Positions 1 through 7,521 are shown, counted from the first letter of the stretch. The stretch: DNA of 10,108 nucleotides from Hyphomicrobiales bacterium (GCA_027058735.1 JALURZ010000195.1:1-10108), one strand, 5' to 3'. The notes: generated from the letters alone by a model not told the origin. Numbers and translations: made by a program.

Positions 1-3
1 AGA

Positions 4-33
4 TTGAGCCGGGCGCGGCGGGGGCTGTATAAG
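4..33 (+). promoter_or_regulatory. Candidate sigma-70 promoter of tRNA-Arg
   Basis: A TTGAGC box (4-9) and a TATAAG box (28-33) are separated by 18 bases and lie just upstream of the tRNA, whose first base is 48. A start site about 7 bases after the -10 box would fall near 40, giving a very short 5' leader. The stretch after the -10 box is GC-rich, as is common in stable-RNA promoters under stringent control; that regulatory role is inference. It could also be chance similarity. Confidence 0.5.
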
Positions 34-47
34 AGCGGGTGTGCACC

Positions 48-124
48 GGTCCCGTAGCTCAGTTGGATAGAGCACCAGATTCCTAATCTGGGGGTCGCAG
101 GTTCGAATCCTGCCGGGATCGCCA
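48..124 (+). tRNA. tRNA-Arg (anticodon CCT)
   Basis: This is a complete 77-base cloverleaf that can be folded by hand. The acceptor strand GGTCCCG (48-54) pairs with CGGGATC (114-120) with one G-T pair, followed by discriminator G121 and an encoded CCA (122-124). The D stem is GCTC/GAGC. The anticodon stem CCAGA/TCTGG (75-79, 87-91) encloses the loop TTCCTAA (80-86), with anticodon CCT at 82-84 reading the arginine codon AGG. The T arm carries GTTCGAATC. tRNA-Arg genes are frequent integration sites for genomic islands, but no integrase or copy of the tRNA 3' end was seen elsewhere in this window. Confidence 0.97.
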
Positions 125-130
125 GAATCC

Positions 131-143
131 CGCCCTTCGGGCG
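131..143 (+). other. Small hairpin between tRNA-Arg and rmlB
   Basis: CGCCC (131-135) and GGGCG (139-143) form a perfect 5-bp stem with a TTC loop, 6 bases after the tRNA CCA end. No T-run follows, so it does not look like a complete intrinsic terminator. It may mark the end of the mature tRNA for processing, or act as a weak attenuator before rmlB. Function is inferred only. Confidence 0.35.
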
Positions 144-161
144 AACAGGAGACACGCCCCA

Positions 162-1229
162 TTGCCGCGTTATCTGGTCACCGGTGCTGCCGGATTCATC
201 GGGTCGAATTTTGTCGACCACCTGTTGGCCCGCCCGCAGGGCGAACACGTTGTCGGGCTCGATTGCCTGTCTTATGCGGGGCGTATGGAAAATCTGGCCG
301 CCGCGCTGACCCACGACGCCTTCACCTTTGTCGAAGGCGATATCAATGACACCAGCCTGGTGGCGGCGCTGCTGGAAGAGCACGACATCGGCATCATCGT
401 TCATTTCGCGGCCGAAAGCCACGTCGACCGCTCGATCAGCGGTCCCGCACCCTTCATTCACGCCAATATCAACGGCACCCATGCGCTGCTCGAGGCCGCG
501 CGCGCGGCGTGGCGCGCAGGCGACGGGCGGTGGCGCGAGGGGTGCCGGTTTCACCATGTCTCCACCGATGAGGTCTATGGCTCGCTGGGCGAAGACGATC
601 CGGCCTTCAGCGAATCAACGCCCTATGCGCCCAACTCGCCCTACGCGGCCTCAAAGGCGGCAAGCGATCATCTGGTGCGCGCCTGGGCGCACACGTTCGA
701 TTTGCCGGTCACCATCTCGAACTGCTCCAACAACTACGGGCCGCGGCAATATCCCGAAAAGCTGCTGCCGCTGACCATCCTCAATGCCGTTCACGGCAAG
801 CGCCTGCCGATCTACGGCAAGGGCACCAATATTCGCGACTGGCTGCATGTCGATGATCACTGCCGCGGCATCGATCTCATTCTGACGAAGGGCCGGCCCG
901 GCGAGACCTACAATATCGGCACCGGCAACGAATGGCGCAACGTGGACCTCGTGAACCTGCTGTGCGGCCTCATCGATGACCTGTTTGCCGCGCGTGGCGA
1001 TCTGAAAGAACGCTACCCCCGCGCCCCGGCCGCGCATGGGCAAAAAACAAAGGACCTCATCGCCTTTGTGAGCGACCGGCCGGGTCATGATCTTCGCTAC
1101 GGCATCAATGCGGAGAAAATCCGCGCACTGGGCTATGGCGCCCGGCATCCGTTCAAGGCCGGCCTCAAGGCGAGCGTTGCGTGGTATCTGGACAACCAGG
1201 ACTGGTGGGCGCCGCTGCTGGCGGATTGA
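162..1229 (+). CDS. rmlB: dTDP-glucose 4,6-dehydratase (RmlB/RfbB)
   Basis: This 355-residue cytoplasmic short-chain dehydrogenase of the extended type uses NAD to convert dTDP-glucose to dTDP-4-keto-6-deoxyglucose, the second step to dTDP-rhamnose and related deoxysugars. The NAD-binding GAAGFIG lies at residues 8-14. The catalytic STDEVYG is at 134-140 and the YAASK (Tyr/Lys) motif at 161-165. PEKLLP (198-203) and IRDWLHVDDH are typical of RmlB. Length is normal for the family. The start is TTG at 162, with AGGAGA (147-152) about 10 bases upstream and no ATG or GTG fitting better. The usual partners rmlA, rmlC and rmlD are not in the window. The only other polysaccharide genes here are the flippase and GNAT pair about 4 kb away on the other strand. 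It follows tRNA-Arg by 37 bases without a clear terminator or an obvious promoter of its own. Confidence 0.96.
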   Translation: MPRYLVTGAAGFIGSNFVDHLLARPQGEHVVGLDCLSYAGRMENLAAALTHDAFTFVEGDINDTSLVAALLEEHDIGIIVHFAAESHVDRSISGPAPFIHANINGTHALLEAARAAWRAGDGRWREGCRFHHVSTDEVYGSLGEDDPAFSESTPYAPNSPYAASKAASDHLVRAWAHTFDLPVTISNCSNNYGPRQYPEKLLPLTILNAVHGKRLPIYGKGTNIRDWLHVDDHCRGIDLILTKGRPGETYNIGTGNEWRNVDLVNLLCGLIDDLFAARGDLKERYPRAPAAHGQKTKDLIAFVSDRPGHDLRYGINAEKIRALGYGARHPFKAGLKASVAWYLDNQDWWAPLLAD

Positions 1230-1235
1230 GCGGCC

Positions 1236-2147
1236 CTATAGTTGCGATGCGTTGAACGTGTTGCAATCGCGGATATTGCCCGCCGCCAGGCCACGTTTGA
1301 ACCAGCGCACCCGCTGGGTCGAGGAACCGTGGGTGAAACTGTCCGGCACGACATAGCCCCGCGAGCGGCGCTGCAGCGTGTCATCGCCCACGGCGGACGC
1401 CGCCCCGATGCCCTCCTCGATATCGCCCTGTTCGAGAATGCCGCGCGCATCGTCCGCATTCCTGGCCCAGACCCCGGCCAGGCAATCGGCTTGCAACTCC
1501 ATCATCATCTGCAACCTGTTGGACTGGGTGCGGCTTGAACGCTGGCGCGCGGACTGCACCTTGCGGGCGATGCCCATCAGGGTCTGCACATGGTGGCCGA
1601 CCTCATGGGCGACCACATAGGCCTGGGCGAAATCGCCCGGCGCGTTGAAGCGGGTCTCCAGTTGCCGGAAAAACCCCAGATCCAGATAGATCTTCCGGTC
1701 CCCGGGGCAGTAGAACGGGCCGGCCGCCGACTGGCCGGTGCCGCAGGCGGTGCGCACGACGCCCTCATAGAGTACCAGTTTCGGGGGCTGGTAGCGCTGG
1801 TTCATGCCGCTGAAAATTGCTGCCCAGGTGTCCTCTGTCGAGCCAAGCACGACGGAGACGAATGCCTTGAGCCGGTCGCCGCCCGGCGCGCGGGCGCCTG
1901 TGCCGGCGGGCTGTCTTTGGATTTGCGTCGCAGGCCCGGTGCCCTGAACGCCCTGCAACAGGGCGCTGGGATCGAAACCGAACAACAACGCCAGCACGAT
2001 GACGACGATCAGCCCGAACCCGCCGATGCCGCCGCGCCTGACCCCCCGGCTGCGAGGCAACCGGAAACCGCCGGGCAACCCGCCGCGCCCGCCGGCGCCA
2101 CGGCGATCCTCGATATTCCCGCTGCGCCGGCCGTCACGCCATCTCAT
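1236..2147 (-). CDS. YpfJ-family neutral zinc metallopeptidase, membrane-anchored
   Basis: This 303-residue protein has an Arg/Gly-rich N-terminal tail (about 1-40), one hydrophobic segment (about 42-57, rich in Ile, Val and Leu), a Gly/Pro/Gln linker, and a metallopeptidase domain from about residue 90. The zinc motif HEVGH is at 181-185. ELQAD at 217-221 probably gives the third zinc ligand, as in the HExxH...ELQAD arrangement of the Zn_peptidase family (PF04228, E. coli YpfJ). Topology is inferred: short basic N-terminus in the cytoplasm, catalytic domain in the periplasm. The physiological substrate of this family is not established to my knowledge. The ATG at 2145-2147 is preceded by a GGGGGA Shine-Dalgarno-like run. 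The gene is convergent with rmlB (6-base gap) and divergent from the acyl-CoA synthetase gene. Confidence 0.92.
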   Translation of the reverse strand: MRWRDGRRSGNIEDRRGAGGRGGLPGGFRLPRSRGVRRGGIGGFGLIVVIVLALLFGFDPSALLQGVQGTGPATQIQRQPAGTGARAPGGDRLKAFVSVVLGSTEDTWAAIFSGMNQRYQPPKLVLYEGVVRTACGTGQSAAGPFYCPGDRKIYLDLGFFRQLETRFNAPGDFAQAYVVAHEVGHHVQTLMGIARKVQSARQRSSRTQSNRLQMMMELQADCLAGVWARNADDARGILEQGDIEEGIGAASAVGDDTLQRRSRGYVVPDSFTHGSSTQRVRWFKRGLAAGNIRDCNTFNASQL

Positions 2148-2171
2148 GGGAAAAATCCCCCATCGGCTTTA

Positions 2172-2199
2172 TTGATCGCATCATCGCGGGCAGTATATC
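2172..2199 (+). promoter_or_regulatory. Candidate promoter for the acyl-CoA synthetase gene
   Basis: TTGATC (2172-2177) and TATATC (2194-2199) are separated by 16 bases. A start site near 2206 would give a leader of about 40 bases before the ATG at 2249. The -10 box shares bases with the minus-strand TATACT, so the two promoters would be mutually exclusive for bound polymerase. Prediction from sequence only. Confidence 0.4.
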
Positions 2200-2219
2200 G
2201 GCACAATTGGCGGTGTCAC
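2192..2219 (-). promoter_or_regulatory. Candidate promoter for the zinc metallopeptidase gene
   Basis: Read on the minus strand, GTGACA (2219-2214) and TATACT (2197-2192) are spaced by 16 bases, close to the sigma-70 consensus. They lie about 45 bases upstream of the metallopeptidase ATG. The -10 box overlaps the one proposed for the divergent acyl-CoA synthetase gene. Prediction from sequence only. Confidence 0.4.
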
Positions 2220-2248
2220 GCCGCAATCGCCAAAACAGGGAGGCAAAC

Positions 2249-3895
2249 ATGAGTGAGCATGTGCTGGCGGAGCAACGGGTGCTGGCCCGGGGCCGGGACT
2301 ATGAGGCGGTATGCGCCGATTTCGCCTGGAACGTGCCTGACCGTTTCAATATCGCCGTCAGTATCTGCGACACCTGGGCGGACCGCGAGCCGGAGCGTCT
2401 GGCGCTGATCCACAAGACGGCGGCGGGCGGCGTGGAACGCTACAGCTTCGCCGATCTGCGCGATGCCTCGAACCGGCTCGCCAATGTGCTGTCCAATCAC
2501 GGCATCACCAAAGGCGACCGGGTCGCCCTGCTGCTGCCGCAGACCCCGCAGACGGCGGTCGCCCACATCGCGATCTACAAGATCGGCGCGGTGGCGCTGC
2601 CGCTGGCGGTGTTGTTCGGGGTCGAGGGGTTGCAATACCGGCTCCAGAACTCAGGCGCCCGGGCGCTCATCACCGGGTCGGAGAGCCTTGCCAGGGTCGC
2701 GGAAATACGGGCGCGGCTGCCGGCGCTCAAGGCGGTGTTCTCGATCGACGGGGCAGGGGACGGTGTGATCGACCTTCGCGCCGCCATGAAGGCGGAAAGC
2801 GCGGCCTTTGCGCCCCTCGACACGCTGGCCGACGACCCCGCCATCATGGTCTATACGTCCGGCACCACCGGCCCGCCCAAGGGCGCGCTGCATGCGCACC
2901 GGGTGCTCATCGGGCACTATCCATGCGTCGAATTCACCCATGAGTTCTTTCCCCGGCCGGGCGATATCATGTGGACCCCGGCGGACTGGGCCTGGGCCGG
3001 CGGGCTGTTCAATATCCTGCTGCCGAGCCTGCATTACGGAACCCCGGTCGTTGCCCACAAGTTCGCGAAATTCGATCCCGAGGCCGCATTTGGCCTCATG
3101 GCGGAGCTTGATATAACCTGCAGCTTCATCCCGCCGACGGCGCTCAAGATGATGCGCGCCGTGCCGGACGCCGCCGCGCGCTACGATCTGAAGGCGCGCA
3201 CCGTGGCCAGCGGCGGGGAAAGCCTCGGCCGCGAACTGGTCGGCTGGGGCGAACAGACGCTGGGGCTGACCATCAATGAATTCTACGGCCAGACCGAATG
3301 CAACGCCGTGCTCTCGTCGTGTTCGGCGCTGGGGGTCACCCGGCCGGGCGCCATCGGCAAGGCCGTTCCGGGCCATGACGTGCAGATCATCGATGACGGG
3401 GGAAATATTCTCAAACCGGGTGAAACCGGCATTATCGCCATTCGTGCGCCCGATCCTGTCATGTATCTCGAATACTGGGGCAGACCCGAGGCGAGCGCGG
3501 ACAAATTCATCGGCGACTGGCTCACCACCGGCGATCAGGGCTATCGCGACGAGGATGGATATTTCTTCTTTGTCGGGCGCGACGACGATGTCATCACCAG
3601 TTCGGGCTACCGCATCGGACCGGGCGAAATCGAGGATTGCCTGATCGGCCATGACGCGGTGGCGCTGGCCGCGGTGATCGGCAAGCCCGATCCGGTGCGC
3701 ACTGAAATCATCAAGGCCTTTGTCGTGCTCAATGAGGGCTACGAAGCCAGCGACGAACTGGCCGGCGAACTGCGCGCCCATGTGCGCGAGCGGCTATCGG
3801 CGCACGAATATCCAAGGGAAATTGCGTTCAGGGACACCTTGCCGCTGACGACGACGGGAAAGGTCATCCGCCGCCTGTTGCGCGAGGAGGATTAG
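2249..3895 (+). CDS. AMP-forming acyl-CoA synthetase (medium-chain/acetyl-CoA synthetase-like)
   Basis: This 548-residue ANL-superfamily enzyme activates a carboxylic acid with ATP to an acyl-adenylate and then transfers it to CoA. Visible motifs are the P-loop-like TSGTTG (203-208, continuing to PPKG), YGQTE (346-350), TTGD (426-429), the hinge region with GYRIGPGEIE (453-462), and the catalytic lysine in TTTGK (Lys538). The ADWAWAGG segment and GYRIGP form resemble the ACSM/medium-chain and acetyl-CoA synthetase-like branch rather than long-chain FadD. The exact substrate cannot be read from sequence. The ATG at 2249 was chosen because GGGAGG (2238-2243) sits 5 bases upstream; an in-frame TTG at 2207 lacks such a site. 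It appears monocistronic. Its last 32 bases overlap the convergent GNAT gene, starting just after the lysine codon. Confidence 0.93.
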   Translation: MSEHVLAEQRVLARGRDYEAVCADFAWNVPDRFNIAVSICDTWADREPERLALIHKTAAGGVERYSFADLRDASNRLANVLSNHGITKGDRVALLLPQTPQTAVAHIAIYKIGAVALPLAVLFGVEGLQYRLQNSGARALITGSESLARVAEIRARLPALKAVFSIDGAGDGVIDLRAAMKAESAAFAPLDTLADDPAIMVYTSGTTGPPKGALHAHRVLIGHYPCVEFTHEFFPRPGDIMWTPADWAWAGGLFNILLPSLHYGTPVVAHKFAKFDPEAAFGLMAELDITCSFIPPTALKMMRAVPDAAARYDLKARTVASGGESLGRELVGWGEQTLGLTINEFYGQTECNAVLSSCSALGVTRPGAIGKAVPGHDVQIIDDGGNILKPGETGIIAIRAPDPVMYLEYWGRPEASADKFIGDWLTTGDQGYRDEDGYFFFVGRDDDVITSSGYRIGPGEIEDCLIGHDAVALAAVIGKPDPVRTEIIKAFVVLNEGYEASDELAGELRAHVRERLSAHEYPREIAFRDTLPLTTTGKVIRRLLREED

Positions 3896-5186
3896 GCTGG
3901 ATGCGGCGCGCCGCCAGATAGACGCGCTTGGCCAGCTTGCGCAGGGAGCGGCGGCTCTTTTCAATCAGCACCGCGATCGCAAAGGCGGGCGCGCCATTGG
4001 TCGCGCGGCAGGCGACCAGCATATCGTGAAATTCGAGCCGCTCGCCCCACAGATAGTCGAACTGCGGGTGGTTCGCATCCGCGCAGCAATCGACAAGAGC
4101 GATGCGCTCATCGCGCGCCACATCGTCCATCAGATCAAGAATGTTCAGCGTGCCAGGCGAGTACCGGCTGTAGGCCTCGTCATAGGCGATCTTGAACAGC
4201 CAGGCGCGGCCGTGGCCGGCATAGCCCAGCGTCATGGCGATGGGCGTCCCGTCGAGCGTCAGGCTCCAGAACCTTAAATGCCCGGCTTCGGCCATGCCCT
4301 CAACGATGCTGCAAAAAAAGGCGCGGGTATCCGCCCGGCAGGCCATGGCGGTCCCGGCCGCGCCCTTCCAGCCCCGCGCCTCCAGGGTGAGAAAATCCCG
4401 CGCAAAGAATGCCGGATCATCGCCGGCAGAATACCGACGCACTTCAAGCTCGCCCAGTTCCCCAAGCCGCCTGCGCTGGCGGCGGAGTTTTCTGATCTTC
4501 CGCCCGCTCACGCGTCGGCGCAGACAGGCGGGCGCATCGTCGGATGCGACCATCGCTGCGCGCGCGAAGCGGTCGAGGCACGCGAAGGGCCGGCCTGCAC
4601 TGTCGAGCAGACGGGTGAGAACCTTCGCGAACGGACCGTCCGGGGGGACCATGCGGAACAGGAAACTGCCGCCATATTCGCGCCCGAACCAGTCGAGAAA
4701 GGCGGCGAGGGTTTCGCGCGCATGATCCGGGTTCAAAAGCGGCGTGCCCAGAAAGCTGTTTTCGTGCACCCAGCAGCCGGATGGTCCCCCAATGGCGCGC
4801 GCCGGCCCGGCGTTGATCCGGCAGGCGAACACGCCCACCAGTTCCGGCTTGCCGAAACCGCCGCCTTCGGGCGTCGTGCGCCATGCCAGCGCCGTGACAA
4901 CGCGGCGCTCGCGCGCGGCCAGCGCGCGCAGACCGGCGAGATGATAAAACGGCTCGAGCGCCGGGTTGGGCTCCAGCGCGTTGGCCGCGAGCCTTTCCCA
5001 GGCCTCGATATGGGGCAACAGATCATCCGTGCGCCGGCATTCCTGGATCCGGTAGCGGCCAAGATGCCTGTTCGATCCGCGCCCACGCGCCGAAGCCGCG
5101 CTTGGGGGGCGCTCCTCGAACCCGTAGAAACGCCGCTCCCGGCGCTCGCCGGGGTGCGTGACGGTGAACGGATCGTGGGTGTTCAT
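3864..5186 (-). CDS. FemAB/CelD-like GNAT-fold acyltransferase
   Basis: This 440-residue soluble protein matches the Acetyltransf_6 (PF13480) pattern in its second half, roughly residues 215-375. It has a basic RKIRKLRRQRRRLGELG helix at about 229-245, LEARGWKG at about 268-275, then a GNAT core including FWSLTLDGTPIAMTLGY and the YSPGTLNILD segment (about 342-351), followed by DCCADANHPQFDYLWG. The first 200 residues look like the degenerate tandem GNAT copy seen in FemAB-like proteins. Family members are often linked to exopolysaccharide or cell-envelope modification, using acyl-CoA or aminoacyl donors; the substrate here is unknown. The ATG at 5186 is preceded by GAGGG (5194-5190) and lies 8 bases after the flippase stop. 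The frame stays open upstream to 6062, but that part runs antiphase to the flippase and was rejected. The C-terminus is basic (about 410-440). Confidence 0.85.
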   Translation of the reverse strand: MNTHDPFTVTHPGERRERRFYGFEERPPSAASARGRGSNRHLGRYRIQECRRTDDLLPHIEAWERLAANALEPNPALEPFYHLAGLRALAARERRVVTALAWRTTPEGGGFGKPELVGVFACRINAGPARAIGGPSGCWVHENSFLGTPLLNPDHARETLAAFLDWFGREYGGSFLFRMVPPDGPFAKVLTRLLDSAGRPFACLDRFARAAMVASDDAPACLRRRVSGRKIRKLRRQRRRLGELGELEVRRYSAGDDPAFFARDFLTLEARGWKGAAGTAMACRADTRAFFCSIVEGMAEAGHLRFWSLTLDGTPIAMTLGYAGHGRAWLFKIAYDEAYSRYSPGTLNILDLMDDVARDERIALVDCCADANHPQFDYLWGERLEFHDMLVACRATNGAPAFAIAVLIEKSRRSLRKLAKRVYLAARRIQPNPPRATGGG

Positions 5187-5194
5187 GGGCGCCC

Positions 5195-6583
5195 TCACCC
5201 GCTTGGCTGCGCCCCGGCGCGGCCCAGCACGGCGGTGTGCAGGCCAAGCCGCGAACGGGCGAACAAGAACAGCGCGAATGCCGCCCCGCCTGCCGACAGG
5301 CTCGTCGCGGCGGCGGCGCCATACAGGCCGTAGGCGGGGATCAGCGCAAAGTTCAGCGCGATATTGGCCAGCGTCGCGACACCGAGCACCGCCATGCAGA
5401 TTTTCTGCTCCCCCAGCATATTCAAAAGCGAATCGACCGGGCCCATCGCGGCACGCACCAGCATGCCGATGACCAGCACGAACATCACCGGATAGCCGCG
5501 GGTAAAATCCGGGCCGAACAGCCACAGCAGCGGCCAGCCGATGGCGAGAATGCACACAGCGGCGATCAGCGAGGGCCAGAATATCCAGTTGGCCGACGCC
5601 CGCAGCAGTCCGCTCAGTCCGGCCCTGTCGCCGACGGCATCCAGTTCCGAAAATCGCGGCGCGACCACCGCGACCACGGCAAAATAGACAAAGGCAATGA
5701 GGCTGGTGGTCTTCAGGGCGGCATAATAGACGGCGATGTCGCGGGGGGAGCGGAACAGGTCGAGCACCAGCACATCGGCATGGCCCAGCAGCAGATAAAA
5801 CCCGTCCATTAGCATGAACGGGATGGACACCGACAGCCAGCGGCCGATTTTTGTCGCGATGGGACCGGGTGCGATGGCGTTGCGGATGCGCCGGCGCATG
5901 ACGATGTTCTGGACACAGGCGCTGATCCAGACCGCGGCGATCGCCGCGGCAACGGCGGTGACCGCATTGGCCGGCGCGCCAAACGCGACCGCGCCCGCCA
6001 GCACAACCAGCAGCAGCACCGGCCGCATGATATAGGGGGGTATCAGGGCCAGGTCGATCCACGAAAACGCCCGCGACATGCCATCCTGGGTGTCGGTCAG
6101 GGTGAACATGGGCAGGCAGATCGCGGCCAGAAACAGCGGCAGAACGTAATAACTCGAAATGACGTCCTGGATCAGGTAGAGCAGGCCCGCGCCGGTCAGG
6201 GCGAGCGCGCTCGCCACCGCCAGCGACAACAACTGGGCGGAGCGGATAAACCCGCGCGCAAGATCAAGATCGCCGTTCTCGCGGTATTGCGGGATGAACC
6301 GCTGCACCGACCCGTTCAGCCCCAGGTTGGACATCGACCCCAGAATGATGATCCAGATCCACACATAGGCGAACACGCCATATTCAAACGTCCCCATCCA
6401 GCGCGCCAGCAGCGCCTGGCTGAAATAGGCGATCGCGGCGCTGACCAGACGGATCGAAAACGCCAGCAGCGCGCGGCGCTGGTGACGGCCCGCCTCGCTC
6501 GCGCCGCGCAAGATTTCCATGGCGGTATCCGCCATGGTGCGCACGGACATCTGTTCGCTGAACGCCATATGACTCAAACCCAT
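5195..6583 (-). CDS. Polysaccharide flippase, MOP superfamily (Wzx-like)
   Basis: This is a 462-residue integral inner-membrane protein. Hydrophobic stretches recur throughout, for example around residues 38-60, 68-88, 114-138, 145-160, 183-202, 206-225, 250-266, 288-309, 332-355, 366-380, 396-415 and 420-442, consistent with about 12 helices. The pattern near the N-terminus (ARWMGTFEYGVFAYVWIW) and the QRFIPQY segment are typical of polysaccharide biosynthesis/flippase proteins (PF01943/PF13440), which move lipid-linked sugars across the membrane. The substrate is unknown. The start is uncertain: ATG 6583 lacks a close Shine-Dalgarno, and in-frame ATGs at 6568, 6550 and 6535 are alternatives. 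The 81-base leader contains GGGAAATCCC (6616-6625), a possible small inverted repeat. The gene is coupled to the downstream GNAT gene by an 8-base gap. Confidence 0.9.
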   Translation of the reverse strand: MGLSHMAFSEQMSVRTMADTAMEILRGASEAGRHQRRALLAFSIRLVSAAIAYFSQALLARWMGTFEYGVFAYVWIWIIILGSMSNLGLNGSVQRFIPQYRENGDLDLARGFIRSAQLLSLAVASALALTGAGLLYLIQDVISSYYVLPLFLAAICLPMFTLTDTQDGMSRAFSWIDLALIPPYIMRPVLLLVVLAGAVAFGAPANAVTAVAAAIAAVWISACVQNIVMRRRIRNAIAPGPIATKIGRWLSVSIPFMLMDGFYLLLGHADVLVLDLFRSPRDIAVYYAALKTTSLIAFVYFAVVAVVAPRFSELDAVGDRAGLSGLLRASANWIFWPSLIAAVCILAIGWPLLWLFGPDFTRGYPVMFVLVIGMLVRAAMGPVDSLLNMLGEQKICMAVLGVATLANIALNFALIPAYGLYGAAAATSLSAGGAAFALFLFARSRLGLHTAVLGRAGAQPSG

Positions 6584-6664
6584 GCCGGCCCCGGGCCTGC
6601 CTCGGCCGATGATCGGGGAAATCCCTTAAGTTTCGGTTCGCGGACCCCCTGGAGACCCGGATTT

Positions 6665-6904
6665 TCAGTGAACCCGGCGGTCCGCGGACGCCTGTCTGCT
6701 CAACAGACCGGCGCGCTCCGCCACGATGCGCCAGGCCCGCGCGCGCGCCAGATCGCCGGCCGCCTTGTGTTCGGCGGCCATCAATTGCGCGACGCTGGGG
6801 GCCTGCGCCCCGAATTTGCGCATCAAGATGCAGACCATGCGCGTGATATCTTCAGAAGAAAACCGCGGCCTGTGCGGCGCGTCTGTCAGCCGTGACTGTC
6901 CCAT
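6665..6904 (-). CDS. Hypothetical 79-residue protein
   Basis: I do not recognise this with confidence. It is a small protein predicted to be mostly helical and rich in Ala and Arg: an SSEDITRM start of helix (about 16-23), LMRKFGAQAPSVAQ, then AAEHKAAGDLARARAWRIV. The spacing of GD, W and the following hydrophobics recalls small uncharacterised alphaproteobacterial proteins, but this is from memory and untested. It has no signal peptide or membrane segment. ATG 6904 has AAGGA about 13 bases upstream, slightly far. It lies in a co-directional gap between the DUF924 gene (63 bases upstream) and the flippase (81 bases downstream), with no better reading frame in that interval, which supports it being real. 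Confidence 0.55.
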   Translation of the reverse strand: MGQSRLTDAPHRPRFSSEDITRMVCILMRKFGAQAPSVAQLMAAEHKAAGDLARARAWRIVAERAGLLSRQASADRRVH

Positions 6905-6967
6905 TTCGGCACGCTCATCCTTGCAATGGATTCGAATGAGCGACCCCTCGCAATTTGGGGGCCAGCC

Positions 6968-7513
6968 TCAGCCGGCAAAGCCGCCGCCATCCAGAAACGC
7001 CTGTTCGTCCGGCGTGGTTTGGCGCCCGAGCACGGCGTTGCGATGGGGAAAGCGGCCGAACCGCGCGATAATGTCGGCGTGCACCTTCGCCCATTTTACG
7101 GATTCGTCGAGGCCCGAGCGCTGGCACAGCTCGATGCAGCGCATCTGGTCGGCCATGTCTTCGGAATGTTCGAAAGGCAGATAGAACCAATGGCGCACGG
7201 CGCCCGGCATCTCCATGTCCAGGCCCCGCGCGACCGCGTCATTGGCCAGCGCGAGCGCTTTTTCGTCGGCCGCGAAGGACAGCGGCGATCCGCGGAAAAG
7301 ATTGCGCGAGAACTGGTCGAGCAGGATGATCAGCGCCAGCGCCCCTTGCGGGGTTTCGGCCCAATGGTCGAAGGCCCCCTTTTTCGCCGCCTCATGGGCA
7401 TCGCCAAACCGCGCGGCGATATCGGCATCGAACTCATCGTCCTTGGCAAACCACTTTTCCTCACCGGCGGCAAACCAGAAATCGAGAACGTCTCTTGGTG
7501 TCAATTCGGGCAT
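6968..7513 (-). CDS. DUF924 family protein
   Basis: This 181-residue soluble protein belongs to DUF924 (PF06041), based on the opening VLDFWFAAGEEKWFAKD, then LALIILLDQFSRNLFRG (about 77-93), the WFYLPFEHSED segment (about 128-138), and the closing FGRFPHRNAVLGR (about 151-163). Family members are all-helical and resemble tetratricopeptide-like folds; no biochemical function is established to my knowledge. Length is typical. ATG 7513 is preceded by GGAG (7522-7519), which overlaps the moeA stop codon, so translation is probably coupled to moeA. Its place at the end of the molybdenum cofactor gene string may be functional or incidental. Confidence 0.92.
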   Translation of the reverse strand: MPELTPRDVLDFWFAAGEEKWFAKDDEFDADIAARFGDAHEAAKKGAFDHWAETPQGALALIILLDQFSRNLFRGSPLSFAADEKALALANDAVARGLDMEMPGAVRHWFYLPFEHSEDMADQMRCIELCQRSGLDESVKWAKVHADIIARFGRFPHRNAVLGRQTTPDEQAFLDGGGFAG

Positions 7514-7521
7514 CGGCGCTC

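Noticed and set aside
2207..2248. Upstream TTG start for the acyl-CoA synthetase
   Set aside because: No ribosome site before it, and it would overlap the candidate promoter start region; the ATG at 2249 has GGGAGG at correct spacing.
1590..2252. 220-codon plus-strand frame opposite the zinc metallopeptidase gene
   Set aside because: Antisense shadow; the HEVGH and ELQAD motifs lie on the minus strand.
2651..3781. 376-codon minus-strand frame opposite the acyl-CoA synthetase gene
   Set aside because: An antisense shadow typical of GC-rich DNA, with no recognisable domain; the plus-strand frame carries all ANL motifs.
3903..3914. 12-base palindrome GCGGCGCGCCGC just after the acyl-CoA synthetase stop
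   Set aside because: It has no loop and no T-run and lies inside the GNAT coding region, so it is not a convincing terminator.
5187..6062. N-terminal extension of the GNAT reading frame (total 732 codons)
   Set aside because: It lies out of frame over the flippase gene and encodes low-complexity Arg/Gly/Cys-rich sequence. The ATG at 5186 has a good ribosome site and begins the family-like protein.
6928..6940. T-arm-like TTCGAATCC (minus strand) in the gap after the DUF924 gene
   Set aside because: No acceptor, D or anticodon stems can be folded around it, so it is not a tRNA or an att-like copy of one.
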